In this document: positions 9,229-17,300 of the stretch, one piece after another | Layout: the number at the start of each line of letters is the position of its first letter | Position numbering within the stretch: position 1 is the first letter of the stretch | DNA from: Bacilli bacterium | Lineage (GTDB): Bacteria; Bacillota_I; Bacilli_A; RF39; UBA660 | Length of the DNA stretch: 64,000 bases | Reading direction: 5' to 3' | Assembly (NCBI GenBank): GCA_017541325.1 | Contig: JAFXZI010000004.1 | Location: 59,208 to 123,207 of the forward strand | Program-made: the position numbers and the translations under genes | Notes under the pieces: generated by a model | The model's input: only the letters and a program-made list of their open reading frames with translations | What the model was told of the DNA's origin: nothing | Databases searched by the model: none

Positions 9229-9453
9229 TGTTTTTTTTTGATATTTTTTAAAATTTACATTTTTTATTTTTTAAAGTGTTTATATTTTTTGCTAAAAAAA
9301 ACATAAATACCTATATAGTATCTACGTTATTTAATTTTTCCTTATTTTTTAAGGGTTTACACATAATATACACCATCAATAAAGTGTCTACTTGACTATG
9401 TTTTTTTGTACATTTTTTAAAATCACAACTTTTATCTTTTGTCAATAGATTTT

Positions 9454-9912
9454 TTATTTTTTGTCAGTTGAACCAAATCCACCTTTTCTTTTCCCGCTAG
9501 CATTATCATTATCTACAGTTAAATAATTAATAAATACTACTTGTCCAATGACATCTCCTTTTTTAACGTCAATATCATGATCACTACAATTAAAATATGA
9601 AAAATAGAAATGTCCATCATTTTCTTCGTTTCCATAATAATCTGAATCTATTAGACCAACACTGTTAGCCATAAGGAACCCTTTTTTAGGTCCACTACTT
9701 CTATTTAATAATAAAAAGCATTCATCACTTCCACAGTATGCTTTAAGTCCCGTTGGTATAAGTGTTGGTTTTATTCCTGGATGATATACTGGAATAGTTA
9801 TATCTTCTGCAGCTTCAACATCATATCCAGCAGAATGAGCAGTCTTTCTAACAGGAAGATGAATATCTTTGTTTTCATATCCTTTTACAATTTCAAATCC
9901 ACGTTTCTTCAT
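9454..9912 (-). CDS. dut: Deoxyuridine 5'-triphosphate nucleotidohydrolase (dUTPase)
   Basis: A 152-residue trimeric-type dUTPase that hydrolyses dUTP to dUMP and PPi. Motif 1 is SAGYDVEA, motif 2 NRSSGPKKG, motif 3 NSVGLIDSDYYGNEEN with the catalytic Asp, motif 4 KGDVIGQVVF and motif 5 RKGGFGST at the C-terminus, where it closes over the nucleotide. The length fits the family. It lies upstream of the nrd operon on the same strand but is separated by about 285 bases with its own promoter evidence, so co-transcription is uncertain. The start has a clear GGAGG. Confidence 0.93.
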   Translation of the reverse strand: MKKRGFEIVKGYENKDIHLPVRKTAHSAGYDVEAAEDITIPVYHPGIKPTLIPTGLKAYCGSDECFLLLNRSSGPKKGFLMANSVGLIDSDYYGNEENDGHFYFSYFNCSDHDIDVKKGDVIGQVVFINYLTVDNDNASGKRKGGFGSTDKK

Positions 9913-9959
9913 ATTTCCTCCATAATATTTATTAAAACAAATATATTTTTATTTGTAAA

Positions 9960-9987
9960 TTGACTTTTTTAAATTACTTATTATAAT
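9960..9987 (+). promoter_or_regulatory. Sigma-A-type promoter for the gene at 10017
   Basis: TTGACT (9960-9965), 16-base spacer, TATAAT (9982-9987); a GAGGG ribosome site and ATG 10017 follow. Confidence 0.6.
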
Positions 9988-10016
9988 AATTCTATACCAA
10001 AAAAAGAGGGATAATA

Positions 10017-10928
10017 ATGAATAAAATTAATAAAAATGATTTAAATGGAATAATTATTACAGTAGCTGAATTATTAGATATAGATTTATTACAAACTCAA
10101 TTTGATAAAACTGCTGAAACAGTTAACTTTGATGCTGTAAATAATATTACAATAAGAAGATCTTTTATAACTAATTCTCCTATAGGTGATATTACATTTT
10201 CAAAATATAGAAATGGAAGTATAGATACATTTACATTAAACGTGGAAAACTCATCAAGTAAAATTAATATAGAAGCAAATGAAATATATGTTGGAAATAA
10301 ATCTATTCCTAGAATTAATATAAGAATAGAAAGCGATGATATGGAAGAGAGTTTTGTAGAACTTAATGCAACTTCTTTCTCTATGCAAGCAGCAATTGGT
10401 AAAGTAATTGACGAAGAACAATATTATCGTTTTGCAAGTTATGATGATCCAAGTTATGAAGAAAGCTGTGTACTACCTCATATAGCACCATATGACTTAA
10501 GAAAATATAAAGCTGGTGAAGATCATAAAACAAAATATGGTATAGAAAAAAGATCTGTTTCACTAAATCCTACACTTTTAGAACCAGAATTAGTTTATCA
10601 AGTATATGGTGGCAATCATAAACATCAAGAGACAACTGTTATAAAAGGGAGAGAATACTTAGAAGATGTTATTGGTGCATTATTATCTAACAAAAGAAAT
10701 GTTGCTTTATTTAATTACGTATTTGATAAAGTTGACCAATTTATACCAGGGATAACAGATTTCTTAAGCAAAGAATATGAGTTTTTTAGAGATACAACTG
10801 ATAAGATGTTTACTACAAAAGGAACTGCATCAGAATTCTTAGTAGGAAGTGTATTTATAGATATAGCAAGTTCTGTATTAGATACTAAAAAGGAAAAAGG
10901 AACACAAAAAAAAGTTACTGATGTGTAA
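10017..10928 (+). CDS. Hypothetical protein
   Basis: A 303-residue protein that I do not recognise. It has no signal peptide, no clear membrane segment and no cysteine-based motif. The first half is beta-rich (alternating hydrophobic strands such as NITIRRSFIT and INIEANEIYV). The second half holds a His-containing segment, KHQETTVIKGREYLED, and predicted helices. It has its own promoter and ribosome site on the plus strand, divergent from dut, and its stop codon is inside a bidirectional terminator shared with the convergent YbaK gene. A stand-alone, probably cytoplasmic protein; function unknown. Confidence 0.8.
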   Translation: MNKINKNDLNGIIITVAELLDIDLLQTQFDKTAETVNFDAVNNITIRRSFITNSPIGDITFSKYRNGSIDTFTLNVENSSSKINIEANEIYVGNKSIPRINIRIESDDMEESFVELNATSFSMQAAIGKVIDEEQYYRFASYDDPSYEESCVLPHIAPYDLRKYKAGEDHKTKYGIEKRSVSLNPTLLEPELVYQVYGGNHKHQETTVIKGREYLEDVIGALLSNKRNVALFNYVFDKVDQFIPGITDFLSKEYEFFRDTTDKMFTTKGTASEFLVGSVFIDIASSVLDTKKEKGTQKKVTDV

Positions 10929-10935
10929 CTTTTTT
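10906..10935. terminator. Bidirectional terminator
   Basis: Stem A-run+GTTAC / GTAAC+T-run with a 6-nt loop. The TAA of the 10017 gene is within the stem. It serves both convergent genes. Confidence 0.8.
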
Positions 10936-11395
10936 ATTTTGAAACATTTATCCATTCTTTATATGGAACTACTCTTTCTAAATCATTAATACTTATTTCA
11001 ATCGCAGTATTTGCCTCACCACATGCTGGATATACTGTATCATATTTTTTTAATGATTCATCTAAATAAATATCAACACCTTCATTTATACCAAACGGAC
11101 AAACTCCACCAACAGCATGTCCAATAACCTTTTCTACTTCTTGGATATCTATCATTTTAGCTTTTGTATTAAAGAAACTCTTATATTTTTTATTATCTAT
11201 TTTAGAATTTCCAGAAAGAACTATTAATATTGGTTTATCATTAATCCAAAACGATAATGTTTTAGCAATTCTATCTTCTTCTGTATTTAATGCTCTAGCA
11301 GCTAATTCTACAGTTGCAGTAGATGAATTAACTTCAATTATCTTATCATCCATATTATATTTTTTTAGATATTCCTTTACTCTATCTAATGACAT
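10934..11395 (-). CDS. YbaK/EbsC-family aminoacyl-tRNA deacylase
   Basis: A 153-residue YbaK/ProX-domain protein. Family members hydrolyse mischarged tRNAs such as Cys-tRNA-Pro or Ala-tRNA-Pro. Visible family features are the early Lys in EEDRIAKTLSFW, the KIDNKKYK segment, and the HAVGGVCPFGI loop with the conserved GGVxPFG that lines the active site. The length fits a free-standing deacylase. Its stop is 2 bases before the start region of nothing else downstream, since it converges on the 10017 gene. Upstream, the GtrA gene ends the 3' side at 11398, leaving only a 2-base gap, so the two form an operon. Confidence 0.88.
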   Translation of the reverse strand: MSLDRVKEYLKKYNMDDKIIEVNSSTATVELAARALNTEEDRIAKTLSFWINDKPILIVLSGNSKIDNKKYKSFFNTKAKMIDIQEVEKVIGHAVGGVCPFGINEGVDIYLDESLKKYDTVYPACGEANTAIEISINDLERVVPYKEWINVSK

Positions 11396-11397
11396 AA

Positions 11398-11853
11398 TTA
11401 CCTCTTTCTAAATACAAAGATCTTACTTAGTAAATAATTAAATATAGTTATAAATACCTGTACTATTAATTTTGCAATTCTATCGTTTATATGAATCACA
11501 TCAACTGTAATAAACATAAACGCTACTTCAAATAAAAGAGTTGCAATACGTGCTCCTACAAATTCTGGTAATTCAATTAATATACTTTTTTCTTTACTTT
11601 CAAAAACAAATATCTTATTAGTTACATAAGCAAACATAACTGCAATAATCCATGATATAACTGTACATATTAAATATTGAGATATAAAAAGTCTTAAAGT
11701 GTAATAACTAACTAAACTAACTATAGTAGTAAGAACTCCTACTATTAAATAATTAATGATCTCTTTATACTGATTATATATTCTTCCTATAAATGTTTTT
11801 GGTTCATCTAATTCTTTAAATAAACTTCCTACTAATTCTATAATCAATAACAT
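11398..11853 (-). CDS. GtrA-family membrane protein
   Basis: A 151-residue protein with four predicted membrane helices (about 34-54, 62-83, 100-118 and 125-145) and short basic loops, typical of the GtrA family. Members help flip or transfer polyprenyl-linked sugars for surface glycans. A strong GGGAGG ribosome site supports the start. It is followed closely by the YbaK gene. The divergent neighbour is a LicD-family gene, another surface-polymer decorating enzyme, which supports a cell-envelope role. The precise substrate cannot be read from sequence. Confidence 0.85.
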   Translation of the reverse strand: MLLIIELVGSLFKELDEPKTFIGRIYNQYKEIINYLIVGVLTTIVSLVSYYTLRLFISQYLICTVISWIIAVMFAYVTNKIFVFESKEKSILIELPEFVGARIATLLFEVAFMFITVDVIHINDRIAKLIVQVFITIFNYLLSKIFVFRKR

Positions 11854-11916
11854 AAAAACCTCCCAGTAATAATTATTCAGACTCGGAATATATTATATCA
11901 TATTTTTTATTATCTT

Positions 11917-11946
11917 TTGACTTTTCTTTATCAACAAATATATATT
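11917..11946 (+). promoter_or_regulatory. Possible promoter for licD-like gene
   Basis: TTGACT (11917-11922), 18-base spacer, TATATT (11941-11946). The spacing is slightly long. Confidence 0.35.
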
Positions 11947-11987
11947 TTATTTTCCTTTTTGATATAGTAAAATGGATTTAGGAGATA

Positions 11988-12908
11988 ATGATGAAAAAAG
12001 AATTAGAAAACGAAAAGAAAAATGGTTGTATACGTACAAAAGATGAATTTGTACTTAAAACATATAATGGAAAAAAAGTAACAGTAAGAGATTTACAATT
12101 ACAAGTACTTGAAATAATGGATGAAATACATAGAGTTTGTGTAAAAAATAATATTCAATATGGACTAATGGCTGGTTCTGCGCTTGGAATAGTTAATTAT
12201 AAAGGTTTTATTCCTTGGGATGATGATATTGATGTAATAGTGCCACGTGAAGATTGGGATCGCTTTATTGAAGCAATGAAAAAAGATTTAGATGATAAAT
12301 ATTATTTTCAATGTTTTGAAACAGATAAAAAATTTAATGTTATAAATGGACCTACTATGAAAGTAAGAAAAAAGGGTACATGGATTGAAGAAGTTAATAA
12401 ATTATTAAAAAATAGATGTAAAGGCGGAGATGGAGTCTTTGTAGATGTAATAATTTATGATAATATTTCTGAATCTAAATTAAAATTTGAACTAAATTAT
12501 ACTTTAATAAAAATACTTGTACCGATATACGTCCTATTAGACAATTTACATATACCTCATACTGGTTTATCTAGATTTATTAGATGGTATGCATATAAAT
12601 ATTCTAGAAGAAATGAAAACAGTTCTTTAGTATCACAACCAATATCTGTTCCTTGGGAAAAATTTATGCATGAACCAGTATTTAAAAAAGAAGATGTATA
12701 TCCATTTAAATTATATGAATTTGAAGGAAGACAATTTTATTCATATAATAATATAGAAAAAATATTAAAAGAATGGTATGGTCCAAACTGTTTAAAGAAA
12801 TGGGATGGAGAAAAATGGATAGAAACACTTCCTGTTGAAAAAAGAAAACCAAAGCACACTGCTAATCTTAATTTAGAAAGTGATAAACCTCAAAAAGAAG
12901 ATAAATAA
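11988..12908 (+). CDS. LicD-family phosphotransferase
   Basis: A 306-residue LicD-family protein, a nucleotidyltransferase-fold enzyme that attaches phosphocholine or similar phospho-alcohols to surface glycans. The diagnostic block is GLMAGSALG (about 59-67) followed by PWDDDIDV (77-84), whose acidic residues bind metal. A hydrophobic stretch near 160-185 may contact the membrane. Two adjacent ATG codons (11988 and 11991) follow an AGGAG site. The C-terminal tail (last about 25 residues) is charged and probably disordered. It is single-gene, diverging from gtrA. The exact donor and acceptor are unknown. Confidence 0.88.
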   Translation: MMKKELENEKKNGCIRTKDEFVLKTYNGKKVTVRDLQLQVLEIMDEIHRVCVKNNIQYGLMAGSALGIVNYKGFIPWDDDIDVIVPREDWDRFIEAMKKDLDDKYYFQCFETDKKFNVINGPTMKVRKKGTWIEEVNKLLKNRCKGGDGVFVDVIIYDNISESKLKFELNYTLIKILVPIYVLLDNLHIPHTGLSRFIRWYAYKYSRRNENSSLVSQPISVPWEKFMHEPVFKKEDVYPFKLYEFEGRQFYSYNNIEKILKEWYGPNCLKKWDGEKWIETLPVEKRKPKHTANLNLESDKPQKEDK

Positions 12909-12934
12909 AAAAGAGAACCTATCGTTCTCTTTTA
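12907..12934. terminator. Bidirectional terminator between convergent genes
   Basis: AAAAGAGAAC / GTTCTCTTTT stem with a 5-nt loop, T-rich in both directions. Confidence 0.8.
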
Positions 12935-13603
12935 TTATGCTCCATAATTTGCACCACGACTTTTACAAACTCCTACGCTTTGTTGATCTCTATATGATAC
13001 TGGATATACTAAAGTTTTAGGTACTTGTACATGTTGATATGAAATAGGTGCAAATCTTCTTGAATTCATATTTCCTTCTATAATAATATAATTAGCAAAA
13101 TCCCCATCACTAACATCTTGAACGCCAATTACATGACCACAACCTGCAACTTCTTCAAAAGCACCATTATTTCTTCCACAAACAACAACATCTGCAAAAC
13201 CATTTTCAGTTCTAACACTTGGTTTAAATAAATCTATTTTTTTATTATCATAATTCTTTTTATTAAATGAATTATATGGATTATCATTAAATAATCTAAC
13301 TGTTCTTCCACTTACTAAAAATTGATGAGAAAAAGGTAATCCTCTTAAATAATCAATATCACTAATACTATATTGTTCAGCATCTTCAATTAAACCAATC
13401 CCTTCTTCTTTATCTCCCATTAATGAAACTGTACAAAGATTTTTAATTAATTCTAAGCATCTAGAATTATCTTTACTTTCATTGCTAATAATATTTCCTA
13501 AACAATATATTGTATTTATACCTCTAATATTTATATCTACTAAAACACTTCTTAAAGCATTTAAATCTCCATATACTCCAGATATAATTGCTATTTTGTC
13601 CAT
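12935..13603 (-). CDS. Degenerate metallophosphoesterase-fold protein
   Basis: A 222-residue protein that aligns by pattern with small YfcE/MJ0936-type metallophosphoesterases but has lost most metal ligands. SDIHGN-type motif I is SGVYGD (8-13), GDxVxxG is GNIISNE, GNxD is GDKEEG and GHTH is CGRNNG. The C-terminal half ends in a GVCKSRGANYGA tail. The start is set by AGGG/GGAGGG just before ATG 13603; a longer frame reaching 13660 has no ribosome site. It is probably a non-catalytic sensor or binding protein. Fold call is moderately sure. Confidence 0.65.
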   Translation of the reverse strand: MDKIAIISGVYGDLNALRSVLVDINIRGINTIYCLGNIISNESKDNSRCLELIKNLCTVSLMGDKEEGIGLIEDAEQYSISDIDYLRGLPFSHQFLVSGRTVRLFNDNPYNSFNKKNYDNKKIDLFKPSVRTENGFADVVVCGRNNGAFEEVAGCGHVIGVQDVSDGDFANYIIIEGNMNSRRFAPISYQHVQVPKTLVYPVSYRDQQSVGVCKSRGANYGA

Positions 13604-13640
13604 AAAACCCTCCAAATAAATCTGCTTAATATAATAACAT

Positions 13641-13668
13641 AAAAAAAGAATGGAATCCATTCTTTTTT
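13641..13668 (-). terminator. Terminator after the 13667 gene
   Basis: Near-perfect palindrome AAGAATGGA/TCCATTCTT with A- and T-runs, overlapping the stop codon. Confidence 0.7.
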
Positions 13669-14119
13669 AATAAAATCCTATTCTTTCATTAATCCATCTA
13701 GACTTGATTAATCTCTTACCTTTAGAATTAAGTTCACCATTGTGTTCTAATTCAAAAGCCATTAGACAATCATTTATTTCCTTAAGACAATCTTTATCAA
13801 GATATCCTCTTTCATTCATTACAATCATTTCACTAGTAATTATATCAAATTTAAACCTATCACATTCTCCTACTAAATGAAGATATGTATGTGATGTTTC
13901 TTGAACGAGAATTGCTCCATTCCAGTATAAATATCCACTATGCTCTATGCCAAGTCTTCTACATTCATCGTGTGGTATTATCATATGATGAAAAGATAGA
14001 CTATTTCTAGAAGGGATTCTATATCCCATAAAATCATACCCTAATTGCATAATATTAAAATCTCTAATTAATAAATTTGTTACATCCTTTTTTGATTTAA
14101 TTTGCAAATTACTAGCCAT
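13667..14119 (-). CDS. HNH-like hypothetical protein
   Basis: A 150-residue protein. Its core has a His-rich pattern: SFHHMIIPHDECRRLG, then YWNGAILVQETSHTYLHLV. That resembles the spaced His/Asn of small HNH/ββα-metal proteins seen in Firmicutes, but the match is by eye only. GGAG upstream of ATG 14119 sets the start; an in-frame ATG at 14149 lacks a ribosome site. There is no signal peptide or membrane segment. The gene between a terminator and an upstream tRNA-Arg appears to be transcribed alone. Nuclease function is a guess. Confidence 0.6.
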   Translation of the reverse strand: MASNLQIKSKKDVTNLLIRDFNIMQLGYDFMGYRIPSRNSLSFHHMIIPHDECRRLGIEHSGYLYWNGAILVQETSHTYLHLVGECDRFKFDIITSEMIVMNERGYLDKDCLKEINDCLMAFELEHNGELNSKGKRLIKSRWINERIGFY

Positions 14120-14225
14120 TATAATTCTCCTACTATTTAAGTATAACAAATAATAAAAAGAGATTTTTTAATCTTAAAAAAATTAACATAATTTTTACAG
14201 TTCTTACGTGTGTCTTTACAAATAA

Positions 14226-14252
14226 AAAAGGAACTCTTTACAAGTTCCTATT
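14226..14252 (-). terminator. Terminator of tRNA-Arg
   Basis: AGGAACT/AGTTCCT hairpin with a T-run on the minus strand, just after the encoded CCA. Confidence 0.75.
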
Positions 14253-14259
14253 TTCATAA

Positions 14260-14336
<77 letters not shown>

Positions 14337-14368
14337 AGATTTAACTGTATAACTCAGATACATATTGA

Positions 14369-14397
14369 ATTATACAGCGTTTTTATATATTTTTCAA
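14369..14397 (-). promoter_or_regulatory. Promoter of tRNA-Arg
   Basis: Minus-strand TTGAAA (14397-14392), 17-base spacer, TATAAT (14374-14369), about 33 bases before the tRNA 5' end. Confidence 0.65.
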
Positions 14398-14420
14398 GTG
14401 TTTTTGTTATTTCATACTTA

Positions 14421-15671
14421 TCATTTTTTAATTAAATCACTAACAGCTTTCATTACAGCAAGTCTACCATATTGATATGTAAGACTTCCTTGTTGATAAG
14501 CTATAAATGGTTCTCTTAATGGTCCATCACAAGATAATTCAATAGAAGAACCTTGTGTAAATGCACCAGCAGCCATAATAACTTGATCATCATATCCAGG
14601 CATATCTCCAGGAATTGGAAGAGCTGCTGCATCTACTGGTGATGCACTTTGGATACTTTGACAATACTTAATTAATTTTTCTCTATCTCTAAATATAATA
14701 TTTTGTACTATATCTGCTCTTTCTTCATTATATTTAGGTTCAACATCATAGCCTAAATCTTCTAATACTTTCGAAGTTAAAACAGCAGTTTTTAAGGCAC
14801 TACATACAACGCTAGGAGCAAAAAATAATCCTTGTATTATACTTCTATTAGCACCTAGTGATGGTCCAACTTCTAATCCTTCTCCAGGAAGAGTTAATCT
14901 TTCACCAACTAAATCTATTAAATCACTTCTTCCAGCTACATAAGCTCCGTTTGGTGCAATTCCTCCACCAAGATTTTTTATTAATGAACCAACCATTATA
15001 TCTGCTCCAGCTTCAATTGGAGTTTTAGTTTGAACAAATTCACAATAACAGTTATCTACCATTATTATTACTTCTTTATCAATGTCATGAATGAACTTAA
15101 TTACTTTTTCTAGTTTTTCTATAGTAATACTCTTTCTAGTAGAATATCCTTTTGATCTTTGTATTTCGATAAGTTTAATCTTTTTTTCTTTTAATATTTC
15201 TTTAATACTATCATAATCAAAATCATTATCTATTAAATCAATTTGTTCATAATTAATACCAAAAGATTTTAATGAAGATGGATTATCTTTAATACCTATT
15301 ACTTCATGTAACGTATCATATGGAAGTCCACTAATGCTTAGCATAATATCTCCTGGACGAAGTAAACCAAATAAAGTTACATTTAAAGCATGTGAACCGG
15401 ATATAAATTGATTTCTAACAATTGCTTTTTCTGAACCTAATACTTCAGCAAATATTTTCTCTATAATGTCTCTTCCTAAGTCATTATATCCATATCCAGT
15501 AGTACCACCTAAATGTATTTCACTTAAATTGTACTTCTTAAAAGCACTAAGTACTTTTAAACTGTTATAATTAGCATTTTCTTCTAATTCATTAAACTCT
15601 GGAATTAATTTCTTTTCAACTAATACAACTTTCTCTAGTGCTTCATTACTTATTCCAAAATCTTCTAACAT
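14421..15671 (-). CDS. Methionine gamma-lyase/aluminium-resistance family PLP enzyme
   Basis: A 416-residue fold-type I PLP enzyme of the family once named aluminium resistance protein (B. subtilis YnbB type), related to methionine gamma-lyase. The PLP lysine is likely Lys232 in GSLIKNLGGG. Asp in MVDNCYCEF (about 206) would hold the pyridine N, and SGSHALNV (about 91-98) lies at the phosphate site. The substrate is unproven; a C-S lyase is usual. The ATG overlaps the stop of the upstream SDR gene by one base (TAATG), so the two are coupled. The family call is good. Confidence 0.88.
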   Translation of the reverse strand: MLEDFGISNEALEKVVLVEKKLIPEFNELEENANYNSLKVLSAFKKYNLSEIHLGGTTGYGYNDLGRDIIEKIFAEVLGSEKAIVRNQFISGSHALNVTLFGLLRPGDIMLSISGLPYDTLHEVIGIKDNPSSLKSFGINYEQIDLIDNDFDYDSIKEILKEKKIKLIEIQRSKGYSTRKSITIEKLEKVIKFIHDIDKEVIIMVDNCYCEFVQTKTPIEAGADIMVGSLIKNLGGGIAPNGAYVAGRSDLIDLVGERLTLPGEGLEVGPSLGANRSIIQGLFFAPSVVCSALKTAVLTSKVLEDLGYDVEPKYNEERADIVQNIIFRDREKLIKYCQSIQSASPVDAAALPIPGDMPGYDDQVIMAAGAFTQGSSIELSCDGPLREPFIAYQQGSLTYQYGRLAVMKAVSDLIKK

Positions 15672-16411
15672 TATATCTTATATCCTCCATCTACTGTTAT
15701 TAATTCTCCATTAATATAACTAGCTTCATCACTAGCTAAAAAATATACTACATTAGCAATCTCTTCGGGAGTTGCAAATCTACCTAAACTAATATTTTTA
15801 CTTTCTTCTTCTACTAGTTTTCCATCTAATTCCTTATTTAATTTATCTACTTTTTCAGTTAACACCCATCCTGGGAGTACAGCATTAACATTAACATTTG
15901 GTGTTAACTTAGCTAAATCTTTAGTAAATGCATTAATACTTGCTTTAGACATGTCGTATTCAAGCGTATTAATATCTCCTGCAGTTGTACTATTATTAGA
16001 TGAAATATTAATAATTTTTCCACCTACATTATGCATTTTCTCTAACACTTTTTTTGTTATTAAAAATGTACCATATACATTAACATTAAATATTTTTTCA
16101 AATGATTCCTTACTTTTATCAAAGAAATCACTACTAGACTCAATACCTACATTATTAACAAGTACATCTATTCTTCCAAAATGCTTAATAACTGCACCTA
16201 CTACATTATTAATTTCTTTTTCATCAGCCAAATCTAAGTGTATTACTACTGCATGTATTCCAAATGATTCTACTTCTTCTTTTATTCTTAATGCATTATC
16301 TAAGTCATCTTTATATGTAATAACTACATCATAATTATTACTTGCAAACTTTTTTACACAAGCTGCACCAATACCTTTACTACTCCCTGTTACTAAAACT
16401 ATTTTTTTCAT
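15671..16411 (-). CDS. SDR-family oxidoreductase (FabG-like)
   Basis: A 246-residue classical short-chain dehydrogenase/reductase: cofactor motif TGSSKGIG (8-15), NNVG (86-89), catalytic Ser in NISS, and Tyr152-xxx-Lys156 (YDMSK). The C-terminal GELITVDGGY is the usual end. It resembles 3-oxoacyl-ACP reductase, but no other fatty acid synthesis genes are nearby. It is translationally coupled to a PLP lyase, so it may act on a small keto or hydroxy compound. A terminator separates it from efp upstream. Confidence 0.88.
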   Translation of the reverse strand: MKKIVLVTGSSKGIGAACVKKFASNNYDVVITYKDDLDNALRIKEEVESFGIHAVVIHLDLADEKEINNVVGAVIKHFGRIDVLVNNVGIESSSDFFDKSKESFEKIFNVNVYGTFLITKKVLEKMHNVGGKIINISSNNSTTAGDINTLEYDMSKASINAFTKDLAKLTPNVNVNAVLPGWVLTEKVDKLNKELDGKLVEEESKNISLGRFATPEEIANVVYFLASDEASYINGELITVDGGYKI

Positions 16412-16423
16412 ATTTCCTCCTAA

Positions 16424-16445
16424 GAAAAAAAGAGCCTAAGCTCTT
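16424..16445 (-). terminator. Terminator after efp
   Basis: AAGAGC/GCTCTT stem with a 4-nt loop and a long T-run on the minus strand. It overlaps the last efp codons. Confidence 0.75.
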
Positions 16446-16993
16446 GATGAATATTTACCATCTGCTGTTGTTACTAAAATTGTTTCTCCTTCATTTATAA
16501 ATAAAGGTACTTTAACAACAAGACCATTTTCTAAAGTAGCATCTTTCATAGCACTACTAGTTGTATTACCTTTTACAGCAGGTTCTGTAGCAGTTACAAG
16601 ATATTCTACTTTATCAGGAAGAACTACACCTATAACTTCACCTTCATACATAGTAAGATATAATGTAATATTTTCTTTTAAATATTTAATATCATCACCA
16701 ATTGATGCTTTATCAACACCTATTTGATCATAAGTAGTCATATTCATGAAATAATAAGTATCATCTTGGTTATATAAATATTGCATTTCTCTTCTTTCTA
16801 CTCTTGCAGCTTCTACTTTAACTCCAGCATTAAAAGTAGTTTCAATTGTTGTACCATTTTTTATATTTTTTAATTTACAACGTACAAAGGCAGATCCTTT
16901 TCCAGGCTTAACATGTTGGAATTCTATAACTGTATAGATATTACCATCATATTTAATAGTTAAACCATTTTTAAAATCATTAACATTTATCAT
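16436..16993 (-). CDS. efp: Elongation factor P
   Basis: A 185-residue EF-P, the tRNA-shaped factor that relieves ribosome stalling at polyprolines. Three beta-barrel domains fit the length. The domain I loop KPGKGSAF carries Lys32 at the tip, the residue modified in other bacteria. The C-terminal domain holds the usual GLVVKVPLFINEGETI segment. It lies 21 bases after rpmG in a two-gene operon under the rpmG promoter, with a terminator overlapping its stop. Confidence 0.96.
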   Translation of the reverse strand: MINVNDFKNGLTIKYDGNIYTVIEFQHVKPGKGSAFVRCKLKNIKNGTTIETTFNAGVKVEAARVERREMQYLYNQDDTYYFMNMTTYDQIGVDKASIGDDIKYLKENITLYLTMYEGEVIGVVLPDKVEYLVTATEPAVKGNTTSSAMKDATLENGLVVKVPLFINEGETILVTTADGKYSSRA

Positions 16994-17014
16994 AATAACA
17001 TTCCCCTCTTACAA

Positions 17015-17179
17015 CTATTTTTTCTCTCTATGTGTTGTATGTTTTTGACATTTAGGGCAATATTTTTTTAACTCTAAACGATCAGTAGTATTCTTAACAT
17101 TTTTTTCTACACGATAATTTTCATTATTACATTCAGTACATACTAAAGTTTTTAATTGTCTATTTCCAACTTTTGCCAT
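17015..17179 (-). CDS. rpmG: 50S ribosomal protein L33
   Basis: A 54-residue protein starting [10 protein letters not shown] and ending THREKK. It contains the zinc-ribbon pairs VCTEC (14-17) and YCPKC (41-44), so this is the Zn-binding (C+) form of L33. A strong AGGAGG precedes the ATG and a consensus promoter lies 30-50 bases upstream. It is co-transcribed with efp. Confidence 0.93.
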   Translation of the reverse strand: MAKVGNRQLKTLVCTECNNENYRVEKNVKNTTDRLELKKYCPKCQKHTTHREKK

Positions 17180-17204
17180 AAGTATCCCTCCTCATTTCTC
17201 TTGT

Positions 17205-17233
17205 ATTATATCAAAAAAACGTTTATTTGACAA
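17205..17233 (-). promoter_or_regulatory. Promoter of rpmG-efp
   Basis: Minus-strand TTGTCA (17233-17228), 17-base spacer, TATAAT (17210-17205). Confidence 0.7.
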
Positions 17234-17300
17234 AGGTTTTTATATAAAAAATCTATTGCACAAATACTTTATAATAAAATTACTAAAAAGTAAAGTATAT

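Noticed and set aside
9300..9380. Possible NrdR box pair upstream of the nrd operon
   Set aside because: CTATATAG (9311-9318) and ACACATAATATACACC (9359-9374) each resemble only half of the NrdR consensus, lie 51 bases apart instead of about 31, and are upstream of the promoter rather than over it.
12000..12908. Capsule or LPS gene cluster around licD and gtrA
   Set aside because: Only two envelope genes are present, on opposite strands, without glycosyltransferases, flippase or polymerase.
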